From Bacteroidota bacterium (GTDB lineage Bacteria; Bacteroidota; Bacteroidia; Bacteroidales; GCA-2748055): a DNA stretch of 34,061 bases. The notes below the pieces were generated by a model. It ran no database searches, had not been told where the DNA came from, and was given only the letters and a program-made list of their open reading frames with translations. Shown here one piece after another: positions 18,461 to 26,347 of this stretch (position 1 is the first letter of the stretch; each line of letters opens with the position of its first letter). Where the stretch lies: the NCBI GenBank assembly GCA_003648635.1, contig QMPQ01000009.1:1-34061 (forward strand). Direction: 5' to 3'. The position numbers and the translations under genes are program-made.

Positions 18461-19540
18461 TTAATCTTCCCGAGCAAGCGGCCTGGTAAAAGAAAACCGT
18501 TTGGATTTCAGCTGAAACCCGGACACATCACCCTTATCATCCCGGGATGCCAAAAGTGAAATCTCTGATCCTGCAACCTTATTGATACCTTTGATACCTG
18601 CATTGGCGATACTCAACAAGGAAAAATCTTTCTCCTCTGTATAATCTTCAATCACCTCCTGCAGGTCAAGTTTGGAAATCTGAACAACAGACAGACTGCT
18701 TATATGGATCGGTACCGGAGGAACATGAAGGGGCTTGATCTGATCGGGAGTAGCCTCCACGGAAGCTGCTGGTTTAATAAACTGGGTTGCAGCCTGGGCT
18801 AAAACGCGTGGCTGTAAATCATCCGCTGGAACTCCAGCTGCTTCCGACTCAATCTCAAGGGGTCTATCATGGTCCTTTTTTATGGAGAACATAACAGGGT
18901 CTTTTACCTTAGTTTCAAGCATGGCCATCTGTGCCTCTGCTTGCGCAGGCACATCAGAGGCCTGCGTCGGAACATCATAAACTTGGGGTGAGACATCTTC
19001 CTGAGCTACCTGCTGGTTACTTTCCGGCCGACTTAGGTCCGGAGCTCTATTAAACAGAATAAACAACAATGCAACAGCAGCAGCAGCCGAAATCACACCC
19101 ATAGTAATGACCCTGATACTGGGCCTAAGTCTGCGTTTGAGCTGGTCTTTTCCATGGAATAATAAAGGCTCAGGCACCAGGCTGGTGTGCTGCCACTCCT
19201 CCCATTCCTGAACTTTAAGATCATCAGTTTCCAGCATGGCCTGATGTGCCGCAATCTGTTCTGCACTCAGATCACCTTCCAACCTTGCGATGGAGAATAG
19301 ATCGAAATTATGATCTTCCAGAATAGTTGAAGCAGTAGGTAGTTCCTTCTTTAAGAGCCTGCCATTCTGAAATTGCACCTTCTCACCTTCAAGGATCCAG
19401 GGTTCAATTTCCGTAAGCTCCCCGCTACAATCTGGATTCAGCAGGAGGAAATTATGCAATTCTTGCTGCTTATCAACAGATAAGGTTCCTTCGAGCTGGT
19501 CGAGCAGGTAAGCCTCATAATTATGTCTGTTAATTTCCAT
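18461..19540 (-). CDS. Membrane anti-sigma factor (candidate)
   Basis: A 359-residue protein starting 2 bases after the ECF sigma stop, so translationally coupled to it. It has no signal peptide. A cytoplasmic N-terminal part of about 140 residues is followed by one membrane helix (about 143-163) and a periplasmic part of about 195 residues, the usual anti-sigma layout. No zinc-binding His/Cys motif is visible. The N-terminal part contains two related segments about 71 residues apart: HNYEAYLLDQLEGTLS at residue 6 and HNFDLFSIARLEGDLS at residue 77. The periplasmic region is rich in Pro, Ala and Gln (VPTQASDVPAQAEAQ), probably a linker, followed by a conserved-looking C-terminal block. It should hold the sigma factor at the membrane until an envelope signal. 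The role rests on gene order and topology. Confidence 0.8.
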   Translation of the reverse strand: MEINRHNYEAYLLDQLEGTLSVDKQQELHNFLLLNPDCSGELTEIEPWILEGEKVQFQNGRLLKKELPTASTILEDHNFDLFSIARLEGDLSAEQIAAHQAMLETDDLKVQEWEEWQHTSLVPEPLLFHGKDQLKRRLRPSIRVITMGVISAAAAVALLFILFNRAPDLSRPESNQQVAQEDVSPQVYDVPTQASDVPAQAEAQMAMLETKVKDPVMFSIKKDHDRPLEIESEAAGVPADDLQPRVLAQAATQFIKPAASVEATPDQIKPLHVPPVPIHISSLSVVQISKLDLQEVIEDYTEEKDFSLLSIANAGIKGINKVAGSEISLLASRDDKGDVSGFQLKSKRFSFTRPLARED

Positions 19541-19542
19541 CT

Positions 19543-20028
19543 CTAGATCACTTTTTCCATGGTGCCTATATATGCTTTCAAATAGACTCTGGCCCGATAA
19601 ATGTACACTTTTACTTGTGCTTCAGAAAGTCCCGTGATCTCAACTATCTCTTTGTAAGAATAACCTTCATAATCACGTAACATCACCACTGCTTTCTGGT
19701 CTCCTGGTAAATTCTGAACAGCCCTTTCCAGCACCTCTCCCAGATCCGAATAATGATCTGTTCCTGACTCTTCGAATAAGGAAGCTGGGTCAACAAGCAC
19801 ATTCCTTTTCTCTTTTCTTATATAATCGATCATCGTATGATAGGCAGAAGTAAACAAGTAACTCTTTACTTTGAGGGCACTCACCTCTTCCAGTTTCATC
19901 CACAACTTTTCGAAGGTGTCCTGAATGATATCTTCTGCCATAGCAGCATTTTTCAGGTTCTTCAATATGAACCTGTAAAGATTGTCTGCATAAGCATCCA
20001 CAGCCTTGTTGTACTCCCTTACAGTCAT
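19543..20028 (-). CDS. ECF RNA polymerase sigma factor
   Basis: At 161 residues this has the normal ECF size. Region 2 includes DNLYRFILKNLKNAAMAEDIIQDTFEKLWMKL and KSYLFTSAYHTMIDYIRKEKR. Region 4 includes LPGDQKAVVMLRDYEGYSYKEIVEITGLSEAQVKVYIYRAR, with a clear helix-turn-helix. A short acidic linker joins the two regions. The promoter motif TGTAAC-16-CGTC lies 26-51 bases upstream of the start, which suggests autoregulation. The gene is the first of a three-gene unit with the anti-sigma and barrel genes, and is divergent from the TetR-type gene across 133 bases. The same promoter form occurs before the genes at 4980 and 32934, so these are candidate targets. Confidence 0.95.
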   Translation of the reverse strand: MTVREYNKAVDAYADNLYRFILKNLKNAAMAEDIIQDTFEKLWMKLEEVSALKVKSYLFTSAYHTMIDYIRKEKRNVLVDPASLFEESGTDHYSDLGEVLERAVQNLPGDQKAVVMLRDYEGYSYKEIVEITGLSEAQVKVYIYRARVYLKAYIGTMEKVI

Positions 20029-20053
20029 TAAATCAATCTGATTGCGTAAATAA

Positions 20054-20079
20054 GACGAAGTCTCTTCCTGAAAGTTACA
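20054..20079 (-). promoter_or_regulatory. ECF-sigma-type promoter of the sigma gene
   Basis: On the minus strand TGTAAC (20079-20074) and CGTC (20057-20054, within CGTCTTA) are separated by exactly 16 bases, as in known ECF promoters such as the B. subtilis SigX and SigW types. The distance to the sigma start codon (20028) fits a leader of about 20 bases. Confidence 0.7.
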
Positions 20080-20107
20080 GCATTAATGAAAATAAATCAC
20101 GAAAAAA

Positions 20108-20139
20108 TTGCATTTCATATCTGAATGATATTATCTTTG
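20108..20139 (+). promoter_or_regulatory. Bacteroidota housekeeping promoter of the TetR-type gene
   Basis: TATCTTTG at 20132-20139 matches the -7 consensus TAnnTTTG, and TTG at 20108-20110 (in AATTG) lies 21 bases upstream as a -33 element. The start codon at 20162 is 22 bases downstream. Confidence 0.65.
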
Positions 20140-20151
20140 ACCGAACGGTCA
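20138..20151 (+). promoter_or_regulatory. TetR-type operator overlapping the promoter
   Basis: TGACCG at 20138-20143 and CGGTCA at 20146-20151 form a perfect inverted repeat around AA. GACCG/CGGTC palindromes are a common operator form for TetR-family repressors. The repeat shares two bases with the -7 element and covers the expected transcription start, so a bound repressor would block its own gene and probably the exporter genes behind it. Confidence 0.7.
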
Positions 20152-20161
20152 GTCATAAAAC

Positions 20162-20767
20162 ATGTCCCCCAGAACACCAGAACAGTTTGAAGAAATACGT
20201 GAATCGCGCAAACAGCAGATCATGGACACTGCCCTTGAGCTCTTTGCCAGCCAGGGCTATGCAAACTGTTCCATTGCTCAACTAGCAAAGCATTCAGGCA
20301 TCTCCAAAGGACTGATGTACAACTATTTTGAAAGTAAAGAGGCCCTGCTGGTGGCCATCATTGAGGATGGCATGAGTGAAATCCTGGATTATTTTGATCC
20401 TGACCATGACGGGGCACTGACCACTGAAGAGCTGACTGGATTCATCAGGAAAGTCTACTCCAGTATCAGGGAGAACCAGCAATTCTGGATTCTGTATATC
20501 AGCATCGTTCTCCAGCCCAGGGTCAAAGAGTTCCTGGAAGGGGAACCCTTCAGTAGGGTAATGGATCAATATGGCCCAATGCTGATGGCCTATTTCACAG
20601 AAATGGGTTTTGAAGACCCGGCCCTGGAGATGTTGACTTTCTCAGCCCTGATTGAAGGTTTCGGGGTGCTGATGGTTTACGCCTACCCCAGGGTTGAATT
20701 GCCTGATGAGTTACTCAACTCTTATGAAGAGCGTGTTATCGGGATGTTTACCACAAGACCAAATTAA
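20162..20767 (+). CDS. TetR-family regulator with an EF-hand-like loop
   Basis: A 201-residue protein. The N-terminal helix-turn-helix domain (about 17-60) is typical: RKQQIMDTALELFASQGY, SIAQLAKHSGISKGLMYNYFESKEAL. Right after it, at residues 79-90, is DPDHDGALTTEE, which satisfies the EF-hand calcium-loop pattern: acidic at positions 1, 3 and 5, Gly at 6, hydrophobic at 8, Thr at 9 and Glu at 12. It is flanked by helices (MSEILDYF before, LTGFIRKVYSSI after). The remaining helices resemble the usual ligand and dimer domain. The gene heads a plus-strand set encoding a LolA-like protein, two permeases, an ATPase and a barrel, and has a self-overlapping operator. Calcium sensing is an inference from the motif; a single EF-hand loop may also be structural. 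Confidence 0.9.
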   Translation: MSPRTPEQFEEIRESRKQQIMDTALELFASQGYANCSIAQLAKHSGISKGLMYNYFESKEALLVAIIEDGMSEILDYFDPDHDGALTTEELTGFIRKVYSSIRENQQFWILYISIVLQPRVKEFLEGEPFSRVMDQYGPMLMAYFTEMGFEDPALEMLTFSALIEGFGVLMVYAYPRVELPDELLNSYEERVIGMFTTRPN

Positions 20768-20785
20768 TATCGAATCATATACACC

Positions 20786-21547
20786 ATGAAAACAAGAACC
20801 CTTCGTCATATGCTAATACTCCTGTCAGCAATGGCCTTACCCGTGCTGGGACAGGATATCTCTCCCAAAGAGATAGTCCGCAAAGCCGATGAGAAATTCA
20901 ATGGAGAAAAGACCAGTACAGCCGTCATGGCTATGACCATCGTCAGACCCACCTGGGAGCGAACCATAGAGTTTAAAAACTGGACCAGTGGCAGGGAATA
21001 TGCCCTCACCCTGATCACCGCTCCAGCAAAAGATAAGGGACAATCCTTTCTAAAGCGTCAGAATGAAATGTGGAGCTGGAATCCCACCATCAGCAGGCTG
21101 ATCAAACTTCCTCCCTCCATGATGTCACAGGGCTGGATGGGCTCAGACTATACCAATGATGATATATTGAAAGAGTCCTCCGTAGTTAATGATTATGACC
21201 ACAGCATTATTGGAGAAGAAGAGCTTGATGGTCGCATGTGCTACAAGATCAAACTGGTGGCCAAAGAGGATGCTGCGGTAATCTGGGGCCACCAGATTCG
21301 CTGGATCGATAAAAAAGACTTTCTTTTTTTGAAATCAGAACTCTATGACGAAGATGCTTATCTGGTGAGAACCGAAACAGGTTCAGAAATTAAAATCATG
21401 GATGACCGTCTGATTCCCACCCGGATTGAGTTGATCCCGACTGAGGAAGAGGACCAGATGACCATTATTGAGATTAAGGAAATTGAGTTTAATGCACCCA
21501 TAGAGGAGAGCTTCTTTTCCCAGCAGAACATGAAACGGGTCCGCTAA
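20786..21547 (+). CDS. LolA-like outer membrane lipoprotein-sorting protein
   Basis: A 253-residue protein with a signal peptide (MKTRTLRHMLILLSAMALPVLGQ). The mature part fits the LolA_like group (COG2834 outer membrane lipoprotein-sorting proteins): an initial helix ISPKEIVRKADEKFNGEKTS, then strands with TWERTIEFKNWTSGREYALTL, GQSFLKRQNEMWSWNPTISRLIKLPPSMMSQGWMGSDYTNDDI, and MCYKIKLVAKEDAAVIWG. The MWSW...IKLPPSMM...GSD(YF)TNDD signature is characteristic of this branch, which commonly travels with transporters rather than being the housekeeping LolA. It probably acts as a periplasmic carrier with a hydrophobic groove for the neighbouring ABC permeases. It starts 18 bases after the TetR-type gene, in the same presumed operon. 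The cargo, a lipoprotein or a lipid, is not known. Confidence 0.85.
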   Translation: MKTRTLRHMLILLSAMALPVLGQDISPKEIVRKADEKFNGEKTSTAVMAMTIVRPTWERTIEFKNWTSGREYALTLITAPAKDKGQSFLKRQNEMWSWNPTISRLIKLPPSMMSQGWMGSDYTNDDILKESSVVNDYDHSIIGEEELDGRMCYKIKLVAKEDAAVIWGHQIRWIDKKDFLFLKSELYDEDAYLVRTETGSEIKIMDDRLIPTRIELIPTEEEDQMTIIEIKEIEFNAPIEESFFSQQNMKRVR

Positions 21548-21571
21548 ATAACCTAAGATAATACTTTAGTT

Positions 21572-22987
21572 ATGAATAATTTAAAACTTGCATGGCGAAA
21601 CCTCTGGCGAAACCGGCGCCGAACCCTGATCACTTCGGCTTCCATATTTTTCGCTGTCTTTTTCGCTCTGGTCATGAGATCGATTCAGCTTGGTTCCTAC
21701 GATCACATGTACAAAAATGCCATCGAATCCTATACCGGCTACATCCAGGTACAGCACAAGGATTTCTGGGATGAGAAGATTGTTGACAACACCTTTGCTT
21801 ACGACCAGCATCTGGAACAGCAGCTCCTTGCAGATAAAAATGTGGAGTCTACTATTCCCCGATTCGAGTCCTTTGCCCTGGCTTCCAATGGTCCCCAGAC
21901 CAAAGGCGTACTGGTCATGGGAGTAGATCCGGAAAAAGAGAAACATTTATCAAATGTCTCCGACAAAATGGTGAAATACCGGCTAAGCCCAGAAGCCATT
22001 GAAAAAATCCAGCTGGATCCCGATCAACCTGAAAAGGTAAAGGAGCTGGCAGTCCTGTTTGAAAACAGTGCTTATACGAGCAATTCCCGCTTGCAACTGG
22101 ACCTTGGAATCGATGATAAAAAAGCATCCGAACTGATGCCAGCCATCGAAGCGCATACAGCTTCAAAAAATGGCTCCATTCATATGGGTGAACCCGGAGT
22201 CTGGGTGGGCGACAAGCTCTCCCAGTACTTGCAATTGGGAATCGGTGATACCATCGTTCTGATCAGTCAGGGTTACCATGCCACCACAGCAGCGGGTAAA
22301 TATGAAATCAAAGGAATTGTTAAAATACCCTTGCCCGATATTGATAACAAAATCGTCTACCTCCCACTGGACATTTGCCAGGGGCTCTTCAACGCCGAAG
22401 GAAACCTCACTTCCCTGGCCCTGGCGGTGAATGACAACGGGGACAAAGACATTGCGCAAACTGTACAAAGGATTAGTGCTCTTATACCTGAAGATCAAAG
22501 GGTCATGGAGTGGCGGGAGATGAACGAAGTAATGGTCTCACAGATGGATGCTGACGATAAAGGCGGACAGATTATGTTAGGGATCCTGTACCTGGTCATT
22601 GCCTTTGGTGTTTTTGGAACCGTCCTTATGCTGACCGCAGAACGAAAAAGAGAGTTTGGTGTGCTTGTGGCAATCGGAATGCAAAAGAAAAAGCTGGCCT
22701 CTATCATGACTATGGAAATGTTATTTATAGGCTTGATAGGGATCCTGGCCGGTGCACTGGTGGCTTCCATGGTAATTCTCTATGGTGTGGAACACCCGAT
22801 CATTTTTAAAGGAGAGACAGCGAAGATTTTTGAAGAGTATGGCATGGAGCCGAAAATGGCATTCTGGAACATCGACACCTATTACATATGGCAGATGGTG
22901 ATTGTGGCCTTCATGGTCCTGCTATCTATTGTTTATCCCATGAGAAAGATTTTTGGAATGAAAGTAGTAAACGCTTTAAGAGCATAA
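21572..22987 (+). CDS. ABC transporter permease, FtsX/LolC-E type (first)
   Basis: A 471-residue protein starting MNNLKLAWRNLWRNRRRTLITS. The N-terminal membrane helix (about 19-37) is followed by a long MacB-like periplasmic domain (about 40-325) and three C-terminal helices near 335-357, 381-403 and 441-461. The ERKREFGVLVAIGMQKKKL segment after helix 2 is the FtsX-family coupling region that touches the ATPase. This topology is that of LolC/LolE, MacB and FtsX: mechanotransmission machines that extract or push substrates at the periplasmic face rather than forming a channel. It lies 24 bases after the LolA-like gene and 11 bases before a second permease with a similar N-terminus, so the pair probably works as a LolC/LolE-like heterodimer. 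Confidence 0.9.
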   Translation: MNNLKLAWRNLWRNRRRTLITSASIFFAVFFALVMRSIQLGSYDHMYKNAIESYTGYIQVQHKDFWDEKIVDNTFAYDQHLEQQLLADKNVESTIPRFESFALASNGPQTKGVLVMGVDPEKEKHLSNVSDKMVKYRLSPEAIEKIQLDPDQPEKVKELAVLFENSAYTSNSRLQLDLGIDDKKASELMPAIEAHTASKNGSIHMGEPGVWVGDKLSQYLQLGIGDTIVLISQGYHATTAAGKYEIKGIVKIPLPDIDNKIVYLPLDICQGLFNAEGNLTSLALAVNDNGDKDIAQTVQRISALIPEDQRVMEWREMNEVMVSQMDADDKGGQIMLGILYLVIAFGVFGTVLMLTAERKREFGVLVAIGMQKKKLASIMTMEMLFIGLIGILAGALVASMVILYGVEHPIIFKGETAKIFEEYGMEPKMAFWNIDTYYIWQMVIVAFMVLLSIVYPMRKIFGMKVVNALRA

Positions 22988-22998
22988 TTTTTACAGAT

Positions 22999-24426
22999 AT
23001 GATCTGGAAAACAGCCTGGAAAAACGTCTGGCGAAACAAAGTCCGTAGCCTGGTAGTGATTATTTCCATCACCATAGGAATCTTCGGAGGTGTCTTTGCG
23101 GTAGCCGTCATGAATGGTGCCATCGAACAGAAGGTGGATGCCGCCCTGAATGAAGAAATCTCACATATACATGTTAATGATCCCGCGTTTCGGGATAACT
23201 ACGATATTCAACTTACTATTCCCGATGCAGGGCAGGTCCTTTCCACCATAAAGGAAATACCCGGAGTAGCGGCAGTATGTTCGAGGACTGTTATTACCGG
23301 CATGGCCAATACGGCCACAAAAAGTGCCGGGGTACAAATTATAGGGATTGACCCCGAGACAGAAAAGGAGGTTCTGCAGCTCCATGAAACATGCATCCCC
23401 GGTACAGGTGATTTTTTTGAATCGGAGAGCAGGTACCAGCTTGCCTATATCGGGGAGGCCCTGGCCAAAGAACTCAACATCATACGCTATCGCATCGATG
23501 AAAGTGTGCTGGACAGCCTGGCTGCCCGGGAGGTAAGTGCCGAAGTACTGGAAGAACTTGCTGCCTTCTCAGGCAAGAGATTTAAAAGCGAAAAGTCCTT
23601 TAAGAAAGAGGTCAAAGCAGTGCTCTCCATGAAAGAGCAACAAGAATACGGGGCAGCTATCAAGGAGGAGGCCTGGTCTTTCAGGGCGCGCTCAAAAATG
23701 ACCCTTACTTTCATGGATAAGGATCAGATGCAGACAGGTGCAGTATTCCGGATAGCCGGTATCTACAACATTTCGAACGGCATGTATGAGATGGGGCAGA
23801 TCCTGGTGAAAAATGAGGACCTGATGAAGCTTACCGGCCTGGCAGGAAACGAATACCACCAAATGATTATTCGCCTGAATGATCTGGAGTCTACTAAAGA
23901 AGTAAGCGATTCTCTGAAAGGAAAACTAAGCGGACTGGAGGTAATGAACTGGAAAGAGATACAGCCCCAACTGGCCATGATGACCGATATGATAACAAAG
24001 TTCTATGCTATATTCATGGTTATAATTCTGGCCGCTCTGGCCTTTGGAATTGTAAATACCATGTTGATGGTGGTGCTGGAGCGCACCAAGGAATTGGGAA
24101 TGCTAACCGCCATTGGGATGAATAAAAAGAGGGTTTTTAAAATGATCATGCTTGAGTCAGTCTTTCTCTCCCTGGTGGGAGGGGTCACAGGCATCATCAT
24201 TAGCAAGACGCTCATTTCAGCTACAGCAAGGAAGGGGATCAATTTCACCTCTTATGTCGAGGGCTTTGAAGCCATGGGTTATCCTTCTCATATCTATCCC
24301 CTAATATCCACCTCATTCTTTGTCACTGTTACGGTCCTGATCATCATTACCGGGATCCTGTCCTCCATATATCCTGCCCTGAAAGCCCTGAAGCTGGATC
24401 CGGCAGAAGCGTTAAGAACAGAATAG
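22999..24426 (+). CDS. ABC transporter permease, FtsX/LolC-E type (second)
   Basis: I chose the ATG at 22999, which gives 475 residues beginning MIWKTAWKNVWRNKVRSLVV, matching the first permease. The frame is open back to 22888, but those codons lie inside the preceding gene. Layout: one N-terminal helix, a periplasmic domain to about 330, then three helices with the coupling segment LERTKELGMLTAIGMNKKRV, and the ending IYPALKALKLDPAEALRTE, a classic FtsX/MacB C-terminus. The periplasmic domain carries an extra helical, charged insertion of about 60 residues (LDSLAAREVSAEVLEELAAF onward). A 10-bp hairpin spans its stop codon. It probably forms the partner subunit of the first permease. Confidence 0.9.
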   Translation: MIWKTAWKNVWRNKVRSLVVIISITIGIFGGVFAVAVMNGAIEQKVDAALNEEISHIHVNDPAFRDNYDIQLTIPDAGQVLSTIKEIPGVAAVCSRTVITGMANTATKSAGVQIIGIDPETEKEVLQLHETCIPGTGDFFESESRYQLAYIGEALAKELNIIRYRIDESVLDSLAAREVSAEVLEELAAFSGKRFKSEKSFKKEVKAVLSMKEQQEYGAAIKEEAWSFRARSKMTLTFMDKDQMQTGAVFRIAGIYNISNGMYEMGQILVKNEDLMKLTGLAGNEYHQMIIRLNDLESTKEVSDSLKGKLSGLEVMNWKEIQPQLAMMTDMITKFYAIFMVIILAALAFGIVNTMLMVVLERTKELGMLTAIGMNKKRVFKMIMLESVFLSLVGGVTGIIISKTLISATARKGINFTSYVEGFEAMGYPSHIYPLISTSFFVTVTVLIIITGILSSIYPALKALKLDPAEALRTE

Positions 24427-24448
24427 CAACAGCCTGCAATTCTGTTCT
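24415..24448 (+). other. Stem-loop at the end of the second permease gene
   Basis: AGAACAGAAT at 24415-24424 and ATTCTGTTCT at 24439-24448 form a perfect 10-bp stem around a 14-base loop. The left arm includes most of the stop codon. No T run follows, so it is not a normal terminator. It lies in the 54-base gap before the ATPase gene, otherwise the longest gap in the exporter operon. It may stabilise the upstream message or tune the ATPase level. Confidence 0.6.
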
Positions 24449-24480
24449 GGTTAATAATTAGTTATTGAAAAAAAGAAGTC

Positions 24481-25167
24481 ATGAAAGTATTAGAAATCAA
24501 AAACGTACACAAAATATACAACAGCTCGGAAGTAAAAGTTCATGCAGTGAACGATATCAGTCTGGACTTTGAAAAGGGTGAATTTGCTGCCATTGTGGGC
24601 CCTTCGGGATCAGGTAAAACCACCCTGCTGAATATGATCGGGGGACTCGACACACCCACCGAAGGGGAGATCATGGTGGACAATACCAACCTGGCCCGAC
24701 TGAAGTCTTCGGCACTGATCGATTTCCGCATGCGCAATATCGGATTTGTATTTCAGTCTTACAACCTGATACCCGTTCTTACGGCAAAAGAGAATGTGGA
24801 GTTTATTATGAGTCTTCAGAAATGGAATAAGAAAGAGAAGGATGATCGCACCTTTGAGCTCTTGAAGGCTGTGGGACTGGAGGACCGTGTTAACAGCAGG
24901 CCATCCAAGCTTTCAGGCGGACAGCAGCAGCGTGTGGCTGTGGCCAGAGCTCTTGCTTCCAAGCCCAAGTTTGTGCTGGCCGACGAACCTACCGCTAACC
25001 TGGATTCCAAATCGACCGAGACCCTGCTGGATATCATGGAAGAGCTTAACAAGGAGGAGGGCATCACCTTTATTTTCTCCACCCATGATGCCCGCGTGGT
25101 CAAGAAGGCCAGGAGAGTCATTACCGTGGAAGACGGGAAAGTGATTTCAGACGAGCGTAAGAAGTAG
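24481..25167 (+). CDS. ABC transporter ATP-binding protein, LolD/MacB type
   Basis: A 228-residue ATPase with all motifs intact: Walker A GPSGSGKTT (40-48), Q loop Gln92 in FVFQSYNL, signature LSGGQQQRVAVARAL (144 onward), Walker B FVLADEPTANLD (164 onward) and the switch His202 in FSTHDARV. The FQSYNLIPVLTAKENVE segment and short length place it with the LolD/MacB/FtsE family that pairs with FtsX-type permeases. It should energise the two upstream permeases. The barrel gene follows after 7 bases. Confidence 0.95.
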   Translation: MKVLEIKNVHKIYNSSEVKVHAVNDISLDFEKGEFAAIVGPSGSGKTTLLNMIGGLDTPTEGEIMVDNTNLARLKSSALIDFRMRNIGFVFQSYNLIPVLTAKENVEFIMSLQKWNKKEKDDRTFELLKAVGLEDRVNSRPSKLSGGQQQRVAVARALASKPKFVLADEPTANLDSKSTETLLDIMEELNKEEGITFIFSTHDARVVKKARRVITVEDGKVISDERKK

Positions 25168-25174
25168 GTCCCCA

Positions 25175-26347
25175 ATGACCCGAAAATTTGCATACTTTTT
25201 AGTCTTGCTCTCTTTGCTTACCGGGAGTACTGCCGGACAGGAAAAAATATCCTTCAGCGGATATCTTTCCGATATGCAGACCGTCTATCGCATTCCTGAC
25301 TACTGGCTCTGGGAAAACAGTCTCCAGAACCGTCTTAACCTGGACTTCTATCCAACATCGTGGCTCTCCGGCTCTCTGCAGGTGAGAAACAGGGCTATTT
25401 TCGGTTCTACCATTGGTAAAATTCCGGGCTACGGGGAGTCTATAGGCGGAGACCAGGGATGGCTGGATATGACCTGGGCCACCGACGGGAACCTGGGCGA
25501 TAGTGCGGGCTATGTGCTAAGCAGTGCCGTGGACCGCTTATGGCTTCAATTTACCTTCGGTAACCTGGAGGTCAAAGCAGGGCGGCAACGGATCAACTGG
25601 GGCCAGACCCTGGTCTGGAATCCCAATGACATCTTCAATAGCTATTCTTATTTTGAGGTGGATTACCCAGAACGGCCCGGTAGTGATGCTCTGAGAGTCT
25701 CTTACTATACAGGAAATGCGTCCACCATAGAAGTGGCTACCAAGATCGATAGCGCCAACCGGGTCACAGCTGCAGGATATTTCAGGTTTAATACACTTGG
25801 ATTCGACATTCAGTTTATGGGAGGAATCTACCAGGGAGAGGACCTGGTCCTGGGAACAGGCTGGAGCGGAAACCTGGGCTCCGCAGCTTTTCGCGGTGAG
25901 CTAAGTTACTTCAGGGATCTGGATCAATTCAAGGATACCACCGGATATTTAATGACATCCATCGGTTACGATTATACATTTTCCAACTCCCTGATGATCC
26001 AGATAGAGGGGCTCTATTCAGGTTTTGCCAAAGAAATGGATGTGAACAGCTTCCTTCAGTTTTATTCGGGCAACCTGGATGTAAAAAACCTGGGGTTCAC
26101 TCCCTGGTCCTTCATGGGAAACATAAGTTACCCCTTAACTCCTTTGCTCAATGGAGCATTTGCCACCATCTGGTATCCCGATTGGAATGGAGTATACCTG
26201 GGACCCTCCTTTGACCTCTCTTTAAATAGCAACATGGACCTCTCTTTGATCCTTCAGTACTTTACTGCGGAGTTTGAAGATCCTTCCGGAGCAAAAAACA
26301 GGGAGAAAAACACCTTCGGATTTCTGCGTTTCAAATGGAGTTTTTAA
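25175..26347 (+). CDS. Outer-membrane beta-barrel protein of the exporter cluster
   Basis: A 390-residue protein with a signal peptide (MTRKFAYFLVLLSLLTGSTAGQ). The mature protein consists of alternating beta strands with many Trp, Tyr and Gly residues, and includes VKAGRQRINWGQTLVWNPNDIFN, a motif also seen in DUF1302-like and porin-like outer-membrane proteins near lipid or lipoprotein transporters. It ends FLRFKWSF, a typical barrel terminus. The ATG at 25175 lies 7 bases after the ATPase stop, so it belongs to the operon. It may be the outer-membrane receiver or exit of the exporter. I cannot name the exact family with certainty. Confidence 0.8.
   Translation: MTRKFAYFLVLLSLLTGSTAGQEKISFSGYLSDMQTVYRIPDYWLWENSLQNRLNLDFYPTSWLSGSLQVRNRAIFGSTIGKIPGYGESIGGDQGWLDMTWATDGNLGDSAGYVLSSAVDRLWLQFTFGNLEVKAGRQRINWGQTLVWNPNDIFNSYSYFEVDYPERPGSDALRVSYYTGNASTIEVATKIDSANRVTAAGYFRFNTLGFDIQFMGGIYQGEDLVLGTGWSGNLGSAAFRGELSYFRDLDQFKDTTGYLMTSIGYDYTFSNSLMIQIEGLYSGFAKEMDVNSFLQFYSGNLDVKNLGFTPWSFMGNISYPLTPLLNGAFATIWYPDWNGVYLGPSFDLSLNSNMDLSLILQYFTAEFEDPSGAKNREKNTFGFLRFKWSF

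Noticed and set aside
18397-18477. Longer start for the barrel gene of the sigma operon
   Set aside because: It would put 27 residues before a clear signal peptide and overlap the anti-sigma gene.
22888-22998. N-terminal extension of the second permease frame
   Set aside because: It lies within the first permease gene, and the extra residues do not resemble an FtsX-type start; the ATG at 22999 gives an N-terminus matching the first permease.
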